A stretch of DNA of 5,480 nucleotides from positions 1-5,480 of the forward strand of contig CAYPKG010000077.1 of assembly GCA_964411275.1 (NCBI GenBank), written 5' to 3'. The translations under genes and the position numbers were made by a program. Of the stretch, positions 1 through 5,428 are shown piece by piece; positions within the stretch are counted from its first letter, which is position 1; each line of letters starts with the position of its first letter. The notes beneath the pieces were generated by a model, which worked only from the letters and a program-made list of their open reading frames with translations, did not search any database and was not told the origin of the DNA. The DNA is from CAYPKG01 sp964411275 (GTDB lineage Bacteria > Bacillota > Clostridia > Christensenellales > CAG-138).

Positions 1-606
1 CTTTTCCTTAGGCAATAACGCCCGGCCCTCCTTCCTTTGGTAGATGGGCGTATCAATATACCCAGGCGTTACCGTATTGACCCGTATCCCGGCAAATCCC
101 GCAGCCGCCTGACGCACATAAAACGAGAGCGCATTCTTAGCAAGAGAATACATGGCTAGACGAGACGGTGGGTATTGCGCGTTTACCGAGGAAATATGCA
201 CCACCGCGCCGCGACCGTCCTGCGCCGCTCGTAGCAATGGATATAGGCAGGTGCCAAACAGCACTGCGGGACGAAGCAGCAAATTCATCGCACGATCAAA
301 TGTTTCGGCAGTAATTCCCTGCACATCCCCGGGGACGCCAACCCCTGCGCAATTTACAAACACGTCCAGCCGCCCACCAAATTTTTCTTCCACAAATTGT
401 GCCGCCGCTTCAATTTGAGCAGGCTCAGTCACGTCGCAAGCGAATGGTATAAAGCCGCCGCCTAAATCCTGTGTTTTGCTAAAGTTGCGCCCCAAGCCAA
501 TCACAGTAGCCCCTTCCCCTAGCAACCGTCGGGCACAGCTAAGGCCTATCCCTGAAGTAGAGCCGCTGATGAGCACCTGAAACCCAGCAAATTTCCTTTT
601 TTCCAT
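1..606 (-). CDS. Short-chain dehydrogenase/reductase (SDR), 3' end outside the window
   Basis: This is a classical SDR oxidoreductase, presumably a soluble NAD(P)(H)-dependent enzyme acting on an alcohol or ketone. The 202 visible residues were translated by hand from the minus strand. They show the Rossmann nucleotide loop SGSTSGIG (residues 14-21), an acidic DVT after beta-4 (58-60), an NNAG-like NCAG (85-88), an active-site Asn candidate at 108, Ser140, the catalytic YSLAK (Tyr153, Lys157), and the VTPGYIDT segment (179-186) that follows the active site. Arg40 after beta-2 (GLGRN) suggests NADP(H), but this is inference. The frame is open to position 1; members of this family have about 250 residues, so roughly 50 are missing. 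The start at 606 is chosen because AAGGAG (618-613) lies 6 nt upstream. Another ATG at 611 is in a different frame and too close to that site. The gene is divergent from the symporter, possibly a functional pair. The substrate cannot be read. Confidence 0.93.
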   Translation of the reverse strand, partial: MEKRKFAGFQVLISGSTSGIGLSCARRLLGEGATVIGLGRNFSKTQDLGGGFIPFACDVTEPAQIEAAAQFVEEKFGGRLDVFVNCAGVGVPGDVQGITAETFDRAMNLLLRPAVLFGTCLYPLLRAAQDGRGAVVHISSVNAQYPPSRLAMYSLAKNALSFYVRQAAAGFAGIRVNTVTPGYIDTPIYQRKEGRALLPKEK

Positions 607-636
607 TCCATACTCCTTTTTTTCCTATTTTTGTTT

Positions 637-652
637 GATATTTCGAAACATC
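637..652. promoter_or_regulatory. Imperfect palindrome upstream of SDR (possible operator)
   Basis: GATATTTCGAAACATC reads as an inverted repeat centred on CG with a single mismatched pair. It lies about 30 bp upstream of the SDR start, where a repressor would bind between promoter and gene. No regulator in the window is linked to it. Twelve of its bases also occur inside the sortase gene (2658-2669), so chance is a real alternative. Confidence 0.3.
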
Positions 653-833
653 TCATGTAAAATAAATATATTAGGTATTTTACGCATTCTGCGGTGTGTT
701 TCATGCTATATCATATCAGTTATGAGCACTCTTTTTTGCCGCAAAAGCGAAAAGCAGCAATTCTATATGTGTTTGTGCACCTACATCGTCTGTAAGCAGG
801 AACGCGTAGCGTAGGGTCGTTGTTTAAAAATCT

Positions 834-880
834 GGTAAAAACAATTGGAAAGCATGGCTTCCCTATTTAATTATTTTACC
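834..880 (+). promoter_or_regulatory. Inverted repeat in the symporter leader
   Basis: GGTAAAA (834-840) and TTTTACC (874-880) form 7-bp inverted arms. Between them, GGAAAGC and GCTTCC (847-862) can form a smaller stem with one bulged A. The structure lies 26-72 bp upstream of the chosen symporter start, so it could be an operator or a leader hairpin. There is no T-run long enough to call it a terminator. Confidence 0.25.
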
Positions 881-892
881 AAAAAAACAATG

Positions 893-898
893 AAAGGG
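893..898 (+). promoter_or_regulatory. Ribosome binding site that decides the symporter start
   Basis: AAAGGG lies only 2 nt before the ATG at 901 but 8 nt before the in-frame ATG at 907. Normal Shine-Dalgarno spacing therefore favours initiation at 907 (MGNLSILDLV). Confidence 0.6.
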
Positions 899-906
899 AT
901 ATGCGC

Positions 907-2355
907 ATGGGAAATTTATCTATTCTTGACTTGGTGATTTTGGCTCTGTACATTGCAGCGATGCTATATATTGGGCTACATTTCAAAGGCAAAATTAAAA
1001 ACACGGAGGATTATTATCTTGCAGGGCGCAGTCTTGGCCTGCTCGTCATCGCCACAACAGTATGTGCCTCGATCATCGGCGGCTCGCCATTGTTGGGACG
1101 AACCGGAGTTACTTACGAAACCGGCATGGCCGGCATGATGCTGGCCCTCCCCTATCTGCTTGGCATGTACATATTTTCACTGTTCTCCGCACGCATTCAT
1201 CAAGTAGGAACAAAGTTCAACATTTCGTCCATACCCGACCTGTTTGAGTACCGTTTTGGCCGCCCCGCAAAGCTGATCGTTGCCTGTCTCATCGCCTTTT
1301 CAATGGGCGCAACCGTGGCTGCTTCGATTAAAGCATTTGCGACGGTAATAACGGTATTCTTTGGCGTATCCAGCGTTGTGGACGCCTCATGGATTGGCGT
1401 AGCAATCATCATAGTTTATACTGCAGTATCCGGGCTTTTTGGCGTTGTCTATACCGATGTAGTTCAATGCATCATATTGGTGGTAACCATGTACATGATG
1501 TTGCCTGTGCTTGGCGTTGCAAAAATCGGCGGCATTGGTTCCATGTTTGCGCAAATCCCCCCGCATTTACTGGAAATACGTATGACCCCGCAAATTACCA
1601 ACGCAATGTTTACAAACCTGTTTTTCACAATGGCAGGTGCTGAAATGTGGCAGCGCGCGTTCGCCGCAAAAGACCGGCGCACCGCAAAGCGGGGCATGTA
1701 CCTGGGCAACACCATTTATGCATTCACAATCGTTTCCACGTTGTTCCTCGCGTTCTCGGCGCTGGTGCTTTTCCCCAACGCGGCAGAGGTCTACCCCTCC
1801 ATCAAATCCGATGCTGTGGTGCCCGTCATGGCCTTGCAGCTTTTGCCGACCGGTATACTTGGTTTGGCCGTTGCGGGTATCATCGCCGCCATCATGTCCT
1901 CGGCTGATACCTATCTGCTGATTGCCGCACAAACGCTAACTAGCGACATCATCAAGCCCATATTTCGCGTGAAAGACGGCAAGGAGCTGATCGTTTCCCG
2001 CATTTGCGTTGCCGGTCTGGGCTTGCTCGCGCTGGTTATTTCGTTGTATATCGATGGACTGTATAATACATTGATGTTCGCTTGGACATTTTATGCCGCA
2101 GCCGTGGGTTTCCCGGCAGTTGCCGCGCTATATTGGAAAAAAGCCACCTCAGCAGGCATTTGCGCGGGCATGCTGGGCGGCTTTGTGGTCAGCTTGGGCT
2201 GGAAGTTTATTGGTAATCCGGGTGAAATCAGCGAATCGATCATGGGAATTGTCGTTTGCATCGTGCTCACCGTCGGCATTTCGCTCTTAACGTGCAAGAA
2301 ACAGATCACACCGTTTTGCGAAGTGGACCTGCGCGGAGAGAAGGCTTCGTTATAG
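907..2355 (+). CDS. Sodium:solute symporter (SSS family)
   Basis: An integral membrane secondary transporter of the SSS family (TC 2.A.21, PF00474, LeuT fold), importing a small organic solute with Na+. Numbering here is from the ATG at 901. The protein starts with a hydrophobic helix followed by DYYLAGRSL (37-45), typical of the family N-terminus. GLFGVVYTDVVQ (178-189) matches the first SSS signature, and WQRAFAAKD (250-258) the conserved loop after it. AAIMSSADT (329-337) matches the TM8 segment where Ala and two Ser residues (330, 333, 334) help bind sodium in vSGLT-like transporters. It is hydrophobic throughout with about 12-13 membrane segments, and 482-484 residues is normal length. 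The start at 907 is preferred for ribosome-site spacing. It appears monocistronic and ends at a strong hairpin. The substrate is not determinable; the divergent SDR may act on it. Confidence 0.93.
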   Translation: MGNLSILDLVILALYIAAMLYIGLHFKGKIKNTEDYYLAGRSLGLLVIATTVCASIIGGSPLLGRTGVTYETGMAGMMLALPYLLGMYIFSLFSARIHQVGTKFNISSIPDLFEYRFGRPAKLIVACLIAFSMGATVAASIKAFATVITVFFGVSSVVDASWIGVAIIIVYTAVSGLFGVVYTDVVQCIILVVTMYMMLPVLGVAKIGGIGSMFAQIPPHLLEIRMTPQITNAMFTNLFFTMAGAEMWQRAFAAKDRRTAKRGMYLGNTIYAFTIVSTLFLAFSALVLFPNAAEVYPSIKSDAVVPVMALQLLPTGILGLAVAGIIAAIMSSADTYLLIAAQTLTSDIIKPIFRVKDGKELIVSRICVAGLGLLALVISLYIDGLYNTLMFAWTFYAAAVGFPAVAALYWKKATSAGICAGMLGGFVVSLGWKFIGNPGEISESIMGIVVCIVLTVGISLLTCKKQITPFCEVDLRGEKASL

Positions 2356-2370
2356 GGAGCATGCTATTAT

Positions 2371-2428
2371 AATCAGAACCACCCCCCATGGAGTACGCAT
2401 ATTCCACGGGGGGTGTTGTCGTCTGATT
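2371..2428. terminator. Hairpin terminator between convergent genes
   Basis: CACCCCCC (2380-2387) pairs with GGGGGGTG (2408-2415). The stem continues inward as TGGA/TCCA after one A-C mismatch, with a small loop near 2394-2401. Outer arms AATCAGA (2371-2377) and TCTGATT (2422-2428) extend it. It sits between the symporter stop at 2355 and the sortase stop at 2438, where a bidirectional terminator is expected. Neither side has a clean T-tract, so stem strength, not a classic intrinsic signal, carries the call. Confidence 0.7.
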
Positions 2429-2437
2429 AAAACGCAT

Positions 2438-3205
2438 CTACCCCTCCTGTGTGACTCTCTCGCAATAGATCACATACCGCTGATAGTTATGCCTGAACGG
2501 GTGGCAGGAGAAGAGCGTGACCATGTCCCTGCCCGGCTGGATCAGCACCTCTTCAACCTCGCTTGGCAATATCACCTTTGTCTCTGTGCAGCGGTAGGTG
2601 AGCGTTTCCCAAAGATTGGTTATTTTCAGTTCATCGCCAACTTGCATATTCTCAATGTTTCGAAACATCACCGCCCCGTGATAGCCCCTGTGTCCGGCGA
2701 GGACGCAGTTTGTATTGATGCCGCCGATCGGCAGGCTGGTCTGTGAAAGGTGTACCGCGCCCAGCTTCATGTTTTCATTGTTCGCTCCCAACAGAATGGG
2801 GAGCTTGGCATCCATGGCTGGGATGTCGATATAGCCGAATATTTCATCCTCCACACCCCACTGAGCAAGCTCGAAGCTGGGCTCCTCATATGAAAACGGA
2901 TCGATGAGGCCGCTTTGACCGGCTTCATATATCTCCTCGTTGTACTGCTGCATTTTTTCATACAAGTCGGATAGGTACCTCGGGGTTTTCCCATCCGTGC
3001 TGGGAAGAGGGATCGCCTCAACCTTTAGCTGCTCCACCCTTTCATCAAAGCGCCGCATTTCATTTGCTGAATTCTGGTTGTATACGAGCTGCTCAGTATA
3101 GGGAAAGGAAAATAAGCCTACGCCAATGACGAGCATGGCAACCGCAAGTATTGTAACGGCGCGCGAACGCATGCGCCCCTGCTGCTTGTGCCGCCCTTTG
3201 TTCAT
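2438..3205 (-). CDS. Class C-like sortase (transpeptidase), sortase 2 of a tandem pair
   Basis: A membrane-bound cysteine transpeptidase that cleaves sorting signals and joins surface proteins or pilin subunits outside the cell. The 255 residues show a basic N-terminus, one membrane helix (about 16-34), an extracytoplasmic linker with IDPFSYEE (101-108) matching the DPF/W lid motif of pilin-polymerising class C enzymes, and a catalytic core. The core has His172 in LAGHRGY, Cys234 in TLFSCHPF, and Arg243 in NYQRYV. It ends soon after the core and lacks the C-terminal membrane helix of many class C sortases, which the upstream remnant still carries. The start at 3205 is chosen because ATGA overlaps the upstream stop, with AAAGGAG 8 nt before it; longer in-frame starts lie inside the upstream gene. 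Coupling suggests co-translation. The intended substrates are not complete in this window. Confidence 0.88.
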   Translation of the reverse strand: MNKGRHKQQGRMRSRAVTILAVAMLVIGVGLFSFPYTEQLVYNQNSANEMRRFDERVEQLKVEAIPLPSTDGKTPRYLSDLYEKMQQYNEEIYEAGQSGLIDPFSYEEPSFELAQWGVEDEIFGYIDIPAMDAKLPILLGANNENMKLGAVHLSQTSLPIGGINTNCVLAGHRGYHGAVMFRNIENMQVGDELKITNLWETLTYRCTETKVILPSEVEEVLIQPGRDMVTLFSCHPFRHNYQRYVIYCERVTQEG

Positions 3206-3585
3206 CCCTTGCTCTCCTTTGCCCCATGGCCGTTTTTTGTGGATTTGTCCTTTAGTTTTGTAACAATCAGCACGATAAGGCAAATATTTCCCATAATCCA
3301 CGCCGTTAAGATCGCGTCGGACAGCTGCCTGCTATCCCTCGCCGTGTTCTGCGCCGGCAGCAGTGCTGTCTCATGTACTTCCCCGATATATTCCGTCCGC
3401 TCCCCGCGTACCAGCAGCCGATGCGTGTTCACACCGTAGGGCGTGCAGGTGAGAAGCGTGATGTAGTCCTGACCGGGAACGGGAAGCAAGTCATTTGTTT
3501 CATCCGGCTCTATCACCTTGATTTGGTCCACCTCATAGGCAAGCGTCTCGTTTAGAATATGTATGAAAAATACATCGCCCTCGGT
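3202..3585 (-). pseudogene. Remnant of class C sortase 1 (C-terminal half only)
   Basis: This sub-region of the chimeric ORF aligns without gaps to residues ~190-252 of the neighbouring sortase: both read GD....I..L.ETL.Y, then KVI.P, PG.D..TL..C.P...N..R, then ER. The part before that point, which should hold the N-terminal membrane helix, the DPF lid and the catalytic GHRG, is missing. The C-terminal anchor helix and the ATGA link to sortase 2 are preserved, so the 3' end of the original gene is intact and only its 5' part was lost. Confidence 0.75.
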
Positions 3586-4530
3586 AAACTCCAGCTTGAC
3601 ACGGGCCTGGTTAAACGGGCCTTTGCCCTGATAGGACTCCATTTCCACTTTGAATGTATAATTTATAGAATCAAAGGAGCGGACGACTTTGTTGCTGTCA
3701 TTTGCGTCGTTGCCTCGGTCATCGTTTGCGTCAAAAGCCGGCGTTCCATCTACGATCTTCGTAATAGAAAGTTTGGTGATGTATGCGTCATCCGCTGTCA
3801 AGGCAGAAATTGCGCTGGGAAGGAAGTTGGGCTTTGCGCCCATAAGGGCATCCATTTCCTGAATAAGTGCAAGCAGCCCGCCGTATGCGCCTTCCACAAG
3901 CTCGTGTGCAATATCTTCAGCAGCCAGGCCCTCGTACAATTCCAAAGCATGGACAAGCGCCTGCATGTTTTCGTCGTAAACGCAGGTAGCCGCAGTGACG
4001 GCGGCCAGCAGTTCAGCGTCTTCGGGGTTAATGGTATAGCTCGCAATCGCCTCCGCATATGCCGCAGCTGCGCTTAGCATGCCCTCCTTGTCAAGCCCAT
4101 TCACCGCATCGAGAAAGGCCTGTCCTTCTTCGGAAAGGGGCTGCGCCGTGGGCGTAGGGCTTGGACTGGGCTCCGGGCTGGGCTCCGGGCTTTCTGTGGG
4201 AGCGGGGCTTTTTGTGGGCAAAGGGCTTTCTGTGGACTCGGGGCTATTGCTGGGCTCCGAGTTGTCTGAAAGAGCGGGGCTATCGCTTGGCTCCGGGTTC
4301 TCTACCGGTTGGATGGGCGATGAAACGAAGGGGTCTTGTGCGGGCGCAGGGCCTTCCTCCGGCTCTACGCTATCTTCCGCCTGGGGGGTTTCTGCGGGGC
4401 TTGCGTGGAGGCCGGAAGTTTCCGCCGGCTGTGTGTTTTGAGCCAGAGCCATAATCGGCAGTGTACCCCCAAGCATAACGGCAGCCAAAAGCAGCACCAT
4501 CAGGCTGCTTATGGTTCTCTTTCGTCTCAT
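3202..4530 (-). CDS. Chimeric ORF: adhesin N-terminus fused in frame to C-terminal half of a class C sortase
   Basis: One open frame of 442 residues made of two unrelated parts. Residues 1-30 are a signal peptide (basic start, hydrophobic core, ALA-Q cleavage). Residues ~40-131 are a disordered Pro/Ser/Glu/Thr stalk with SPEPSPEPSPSPTPT-like repeats, and 132-245 an alanine-rich helical region. Residues 249-315 (ITKLSITKIVDG, GND, NKVVRSFDSINYTFKVEME, ARVKLEF) resemble, from memory of the family, the start of the first folded domain of large clostridial surface adhesins. From about Thr316 the sequence becomes the second half of a class C sortase: GDVFFIH, ETLAYEV, TLLTCTPYGVNTHRLLVRG with Cys362 and Arg371, then a membrane helix (about 404-424) and a basic tail. 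The catalytic His and lid are absent, so sortase activity is not expected. The start at 4530 has AAGGAG (4544-4539) 8 nt upstream. The stop overlaps sortase 2. Confidence is high for the ORF and moderate for its origin by deletion. Confidence 0.85.
   Translation of the reverse strand: MRRKRTISSLMVLLLAAVMLGGTLPIMALAQNTQPAETSGLHASPAETPQAEDSVEPEEGPAPAQDPFVSSPIQPVENPEPSDSPALSDNSEPSNSPESTESPLPTKSPAPTESPEPSPEPSPSPTPTAQPLSEEGQAFLDAVNGLDKEGMLSAAAAYAEAIASYTINPEDAELLAAVTAATCVYDENMQALVHALELYEGLAAEDIAHELVEGAYGGLLALIQEMDALMGAKPNFLPSAISALTADDAYITKLSITKIVDGTPAFDANDDRGNDANDSNKVVRSFDSINYTFKVEMESYQGKGPFNQARVKLEFTEGDVFFIHILNETLAYEVDQIKVIEPDETNDLLPVPGQDYITLLTCTPYGVNTHRLLVRGERTEYIGEVHETALLPAQNTARDSRQLSDAILTAWIMGNICLIVLIVTKLKDKSTKNGHGAKESKG
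4138..4308 (-). repeat. Low-complexity repeat coding a Pro/Ser/Glu-rich stalk
   Basis: Imperfect short repeats, visible on the plus strand as reiterated GGGCTCCGGGCT and GGGCTTTCTGTGG-like units, encode xSPEPS/xSPxPT blocks (residues ~75-131). Such stalks commonly span the Gram-positive cell wall. Their repeats can change length by slippage or recombination and are prone to misassembly. Confidence 0.7.
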
Positions 4531-4538
4531 ATTCCCAT

Positions 4539-4544
4539 CTCCTT
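4539..4544 (-). promoter_or_regulatory. Ribosome binding site of the chimeric ORF
   Basis: AAGGAG on the minus strand, 8 nt before the ATG at 4530. The gap to the Rrf2 stop is only about 34 bp with no promoter or terminator visible, so the surface genes are probably transcribed together with the regulator. Confidence 0.7.
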
Positions 4545-4564
4545 AAATGATTATTTGCGATCAA

Positions 4565-4968
4565 TCACGGCAGCATCGATAGCTTTACGCTATTGAAATA
4601 GCCCTCAAGCTGCGCCTGGCAGCCGGCGTAAAGCTCGTGCACCGCACACTTGGTTGTTGCGTTTCGGCTGCAATAGCCATCGTCCTCCAGGCAGCGGTTC
4701 AACTTCATCGTGTCCTCTGTTACGCACATAATATCCAGCAGGGATAATAGCTCCGAAGCCTTGCCGGTTAACCTGTAGCCGCCGTTCACGCCGTCCGTAG
4801 ACTCCACCCACCCAGCATCCCGCAGTTTGCGCAGCGCCTTGAGCAAGGAGCCCCGGCTGATCCGCATTTTTTTGAAATCTCGCTCACAGGCGTAAATGTA
4901 TGCCCATCCGTGCCCGCCAGATATAGCAGGGCGCGAATTGCATAATCTGTAATCATCTTTAATTGCAA
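4565..4968 (-). pseudogene. Rrf2 family transcriptional regulator, broken by a one-base frameshift
   Basis: Rrf2 proteins are small winged-helix DNA-binding regulators, several of which sense redox state, NO or Fe-S supply through a cluster bound by three cysteines. Here the N-terminus (LKMITDYAIRALLYLAG, VSEISKK) is in one frame and the rest (MRISRGSLLKALRKLRDAG, the wing GVNGGYRL, SLLDIM) is in another. The switch is at an A7 run (4873-4867). Adding one A joins SKK to MRISRG and gives a normal ~134-residue protein. Cysteines CX6CX7C (RCLEDDGYC to KCAVH) match the usual cluster-binding region. The start is either TTG 4968, 8 nt after a GGTG-type ribosome site, or ATG 4956. Read without correction, the N-terminal frame stops at 4786 after about 60 residues. 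It heads the surface-protein genes and is followed upstream by palindromic operators. A genuine mutation, phase switching, slippage or a sequencing error are all possible. Confidence 0.82.
4867..4873 (-). other. A7 homopolymer at the frameshift (A AAA AAA slippery heptamer)
   Basis: In the upstream frame the run reads TCA AAA AAA TGC, which is exactly an X XXY YYZ heptamer. A -1 slip would re-read one A and continue as ATG CGG ATC, restoring the Rrf2 reading frame. I see no convincing stimulatory structure downstream. Confidence 0.6.
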
Positions 4969-5047
4969 CCTTTTTTCACCTTTCTCACCGCCGCAAACGT
5001 AACGCGCTATTGTTGGGGTTTCGTTTGTGTCCAAAAAATAGCCGCAA

Positions 5048-5073
5048 TATTACATAATTAATATTATGTAATA
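5048..5073. promoter_or_regulatory. Palindromic operator, copy 1 (probable Rrf2 site)
   Basis: Perfect 11-bp inverted arms TATTACATAAT and ATTATGTAATA are separated by TAAT. The site lies 80-105 bp upstream of the Rrf2 start, where an autoregulatory site is expected. Its core TACATAAT-N4-ATTATGT recurs in copy 2 with the same spacing. Binding by the neighbouring Rrf2 protein is inference from position and symmetry. Confidence 0.65.
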
Positions 5074-5114
5074 GTAAATTCCCAGCCCCAGGTTATTCGG
5101 GCAAAACGGCGAAC

Positions 5115-5146
5115 AAAAAGACTGCGCAGGAGGCTTCTCAGCGCAG
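5115..5146 (-). terminator. Hairpin with T-run on the minus strand (possible attenuator)
   Basis: CTGCGC (5122-5127) and GCGCAG (5141-5146) pair, with a short inner GAG/CTC stem. Read on the minus strand the hairpin is followed at once by TCTTTTTG, the form of an intrinsic terminator. It lies between operator copy 2 and the Rrf2 gene, so it would stop or attenuate a minus-strand transcript begun further right. Confidence 0.4.
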
Positions 5147-5244
5147 AGAATAGCAAAAGAATTTTTCTTAAACGTATTCGATATGTCATATATTGAGATA
5201 ATCCGACTTTTTTAGATAAAGTCACAGAGAAAGCCTTGAAATAT

Positions 5245-5272
5245 TTGTCAATTTATGCTTAAATTATATAAG
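5245..5272 (+). promoter_or_regulatory. Candidate sigma-A promoter, plus strand
   Basis: TTGTCA (5245-5250) and TATAAG (5267-5272) match five of six bases each of the -35 and -10 consensus, with a 16-nt spacer. Transcription would start near 5279, inside the palindrome that begins at 5274, an arrangement typical of repression. On the opposite strand a perfect TATAAT (5268-5263) lies at the same place but has no good -35, so direction is not certain. Confidence 0.45.
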
Positions 5273-5273
5273 G

Positions 5274-5305
5274 AAGTACTACATAATATTAATTATGTGG
5301 TACTT
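5274..5305. promoter_or_regulatory. Palindromic operator, copy 2 (probable Rrf2 site)
   Basis: Arms AAGTACTACATAAT and ATTATGTGGTACTT (one mismatch) flank ATTA. The inner TACATAAT-N4-ATTATGTR is shared with copy 1. It abuts the -10 of the plus-strand promoter candidate and covers its predicted start. A TTTATTTT follows the right arm, so a terminator function was considered, but the match to copy 1 favours protein binding. Confidence 0.6.
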
Positions 5306-5310
5306 TATTT

Positions 5311-5341
5311 TGCCGCCTTTCGGCGGCATATTAAGGCCGCC
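5311..5341 (+). promoter_or_regulatory. Three-part GC-rich structure with alternative pairing
   Basis: GCCGCC (5312-5317), GGCGGC (5322-5327) and GCCGCC (5336-5341) follow one another. The middle segment can pair with either neighbour, giving mutually exclusive hairpins. The first hairpin extends to TGCCGCC/GGCGGCA with a TTTC loop. No T-run follows, so neither is a terminator by itself. Confidence 0.4.
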
Positions 5342-5395
5342 GGATCGATTGCTTTTTCCTCGGCTTCGACTCCCTTTGAACCACTCGACCAAAAC

Positions 5396-5428
5396 AAAAT
5401 GGGCACCTAACGGCACCCATTTTCTTTT
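5396..5428. terminator. Bidirectional intrinsic terminator
   Basis: AAAATGGG (5396-5403) pairs with CCCATTTT (5416-5423). An inner CC/GG pair lies past two mismatches, and the loop is TAAC. On the plus strand it runs into TTTTCTTTT; on the minus strand into TTTTGTTTT. It could end a transcript from the 5279 region, or a gene entering from beyond the right edge on the minus strand. Confidence 0.7.

Larger units (their letters stand above)
607..906. other. Divergent intergenic region between SDR and symporter
   Basis: About 300 bp with no coding region I can support. It must carry the promoters of both flanking genes, but no good pair of -35 and -10 boxes stands out on either strand. What can be seen is an AT-rich core around 655-690, an imperfect palindrome near the SDR start (637-652), a 7-bp inverted repeat before the symporter (834-880), and the two ribosome binding sites. 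Confidence 0.6.

Noticed and set aside
152..418. Plus-strand ORF of 88 codons
   Set aside because: It is the antisense shadow of the SDR gene, whose minus-strand translation carries all family motifs.
2658..2669. TTTCGAAACATC shared with the palindrome at 641-652
   Set aside because: This copy is inside sortase coding sequence, and a 12-base match somewhere in a 5.5-kb window is expected about once by chance.
3206..3301. Longer in-frame start for sortase 2
   Set aside because: It would lie within the upstream gene and lacks a good ribosome site; the ATGA overlap start at 3205 has AAAGGAG at proper spacing.
3559..4077. Plus-strand ORF of 172 codons
   Set aside because: It is antisense to the chimeric ORF, resembles no known family and has no clear ribosome site; the minus strand has signal peptide, stalk and sortase motifs.
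4079..4441. Plus-strand Gly/Leu/Ser-rich ORF of 120 codons
   Set aside because: Its regular composition is the reverse reading of the Pro/Ser/Glu stalk repeats.
4565..4867. Rrf2 C-terminal frame as an independent 100-residue gene from ATG 4867
   Set aside because: There is no ribosome site, and it would lack the first helices of the DNA-binding domain, which are found in the adjacent frame.
5341..5395. tRNA-like segment on the minus strand (GGTCGAGTGGTTCAAAGGG resembles a D-arm)
   Set aside because: No anticodon stem, T-arm (GTTCGAATCC-type) or acceptor pairing follows.
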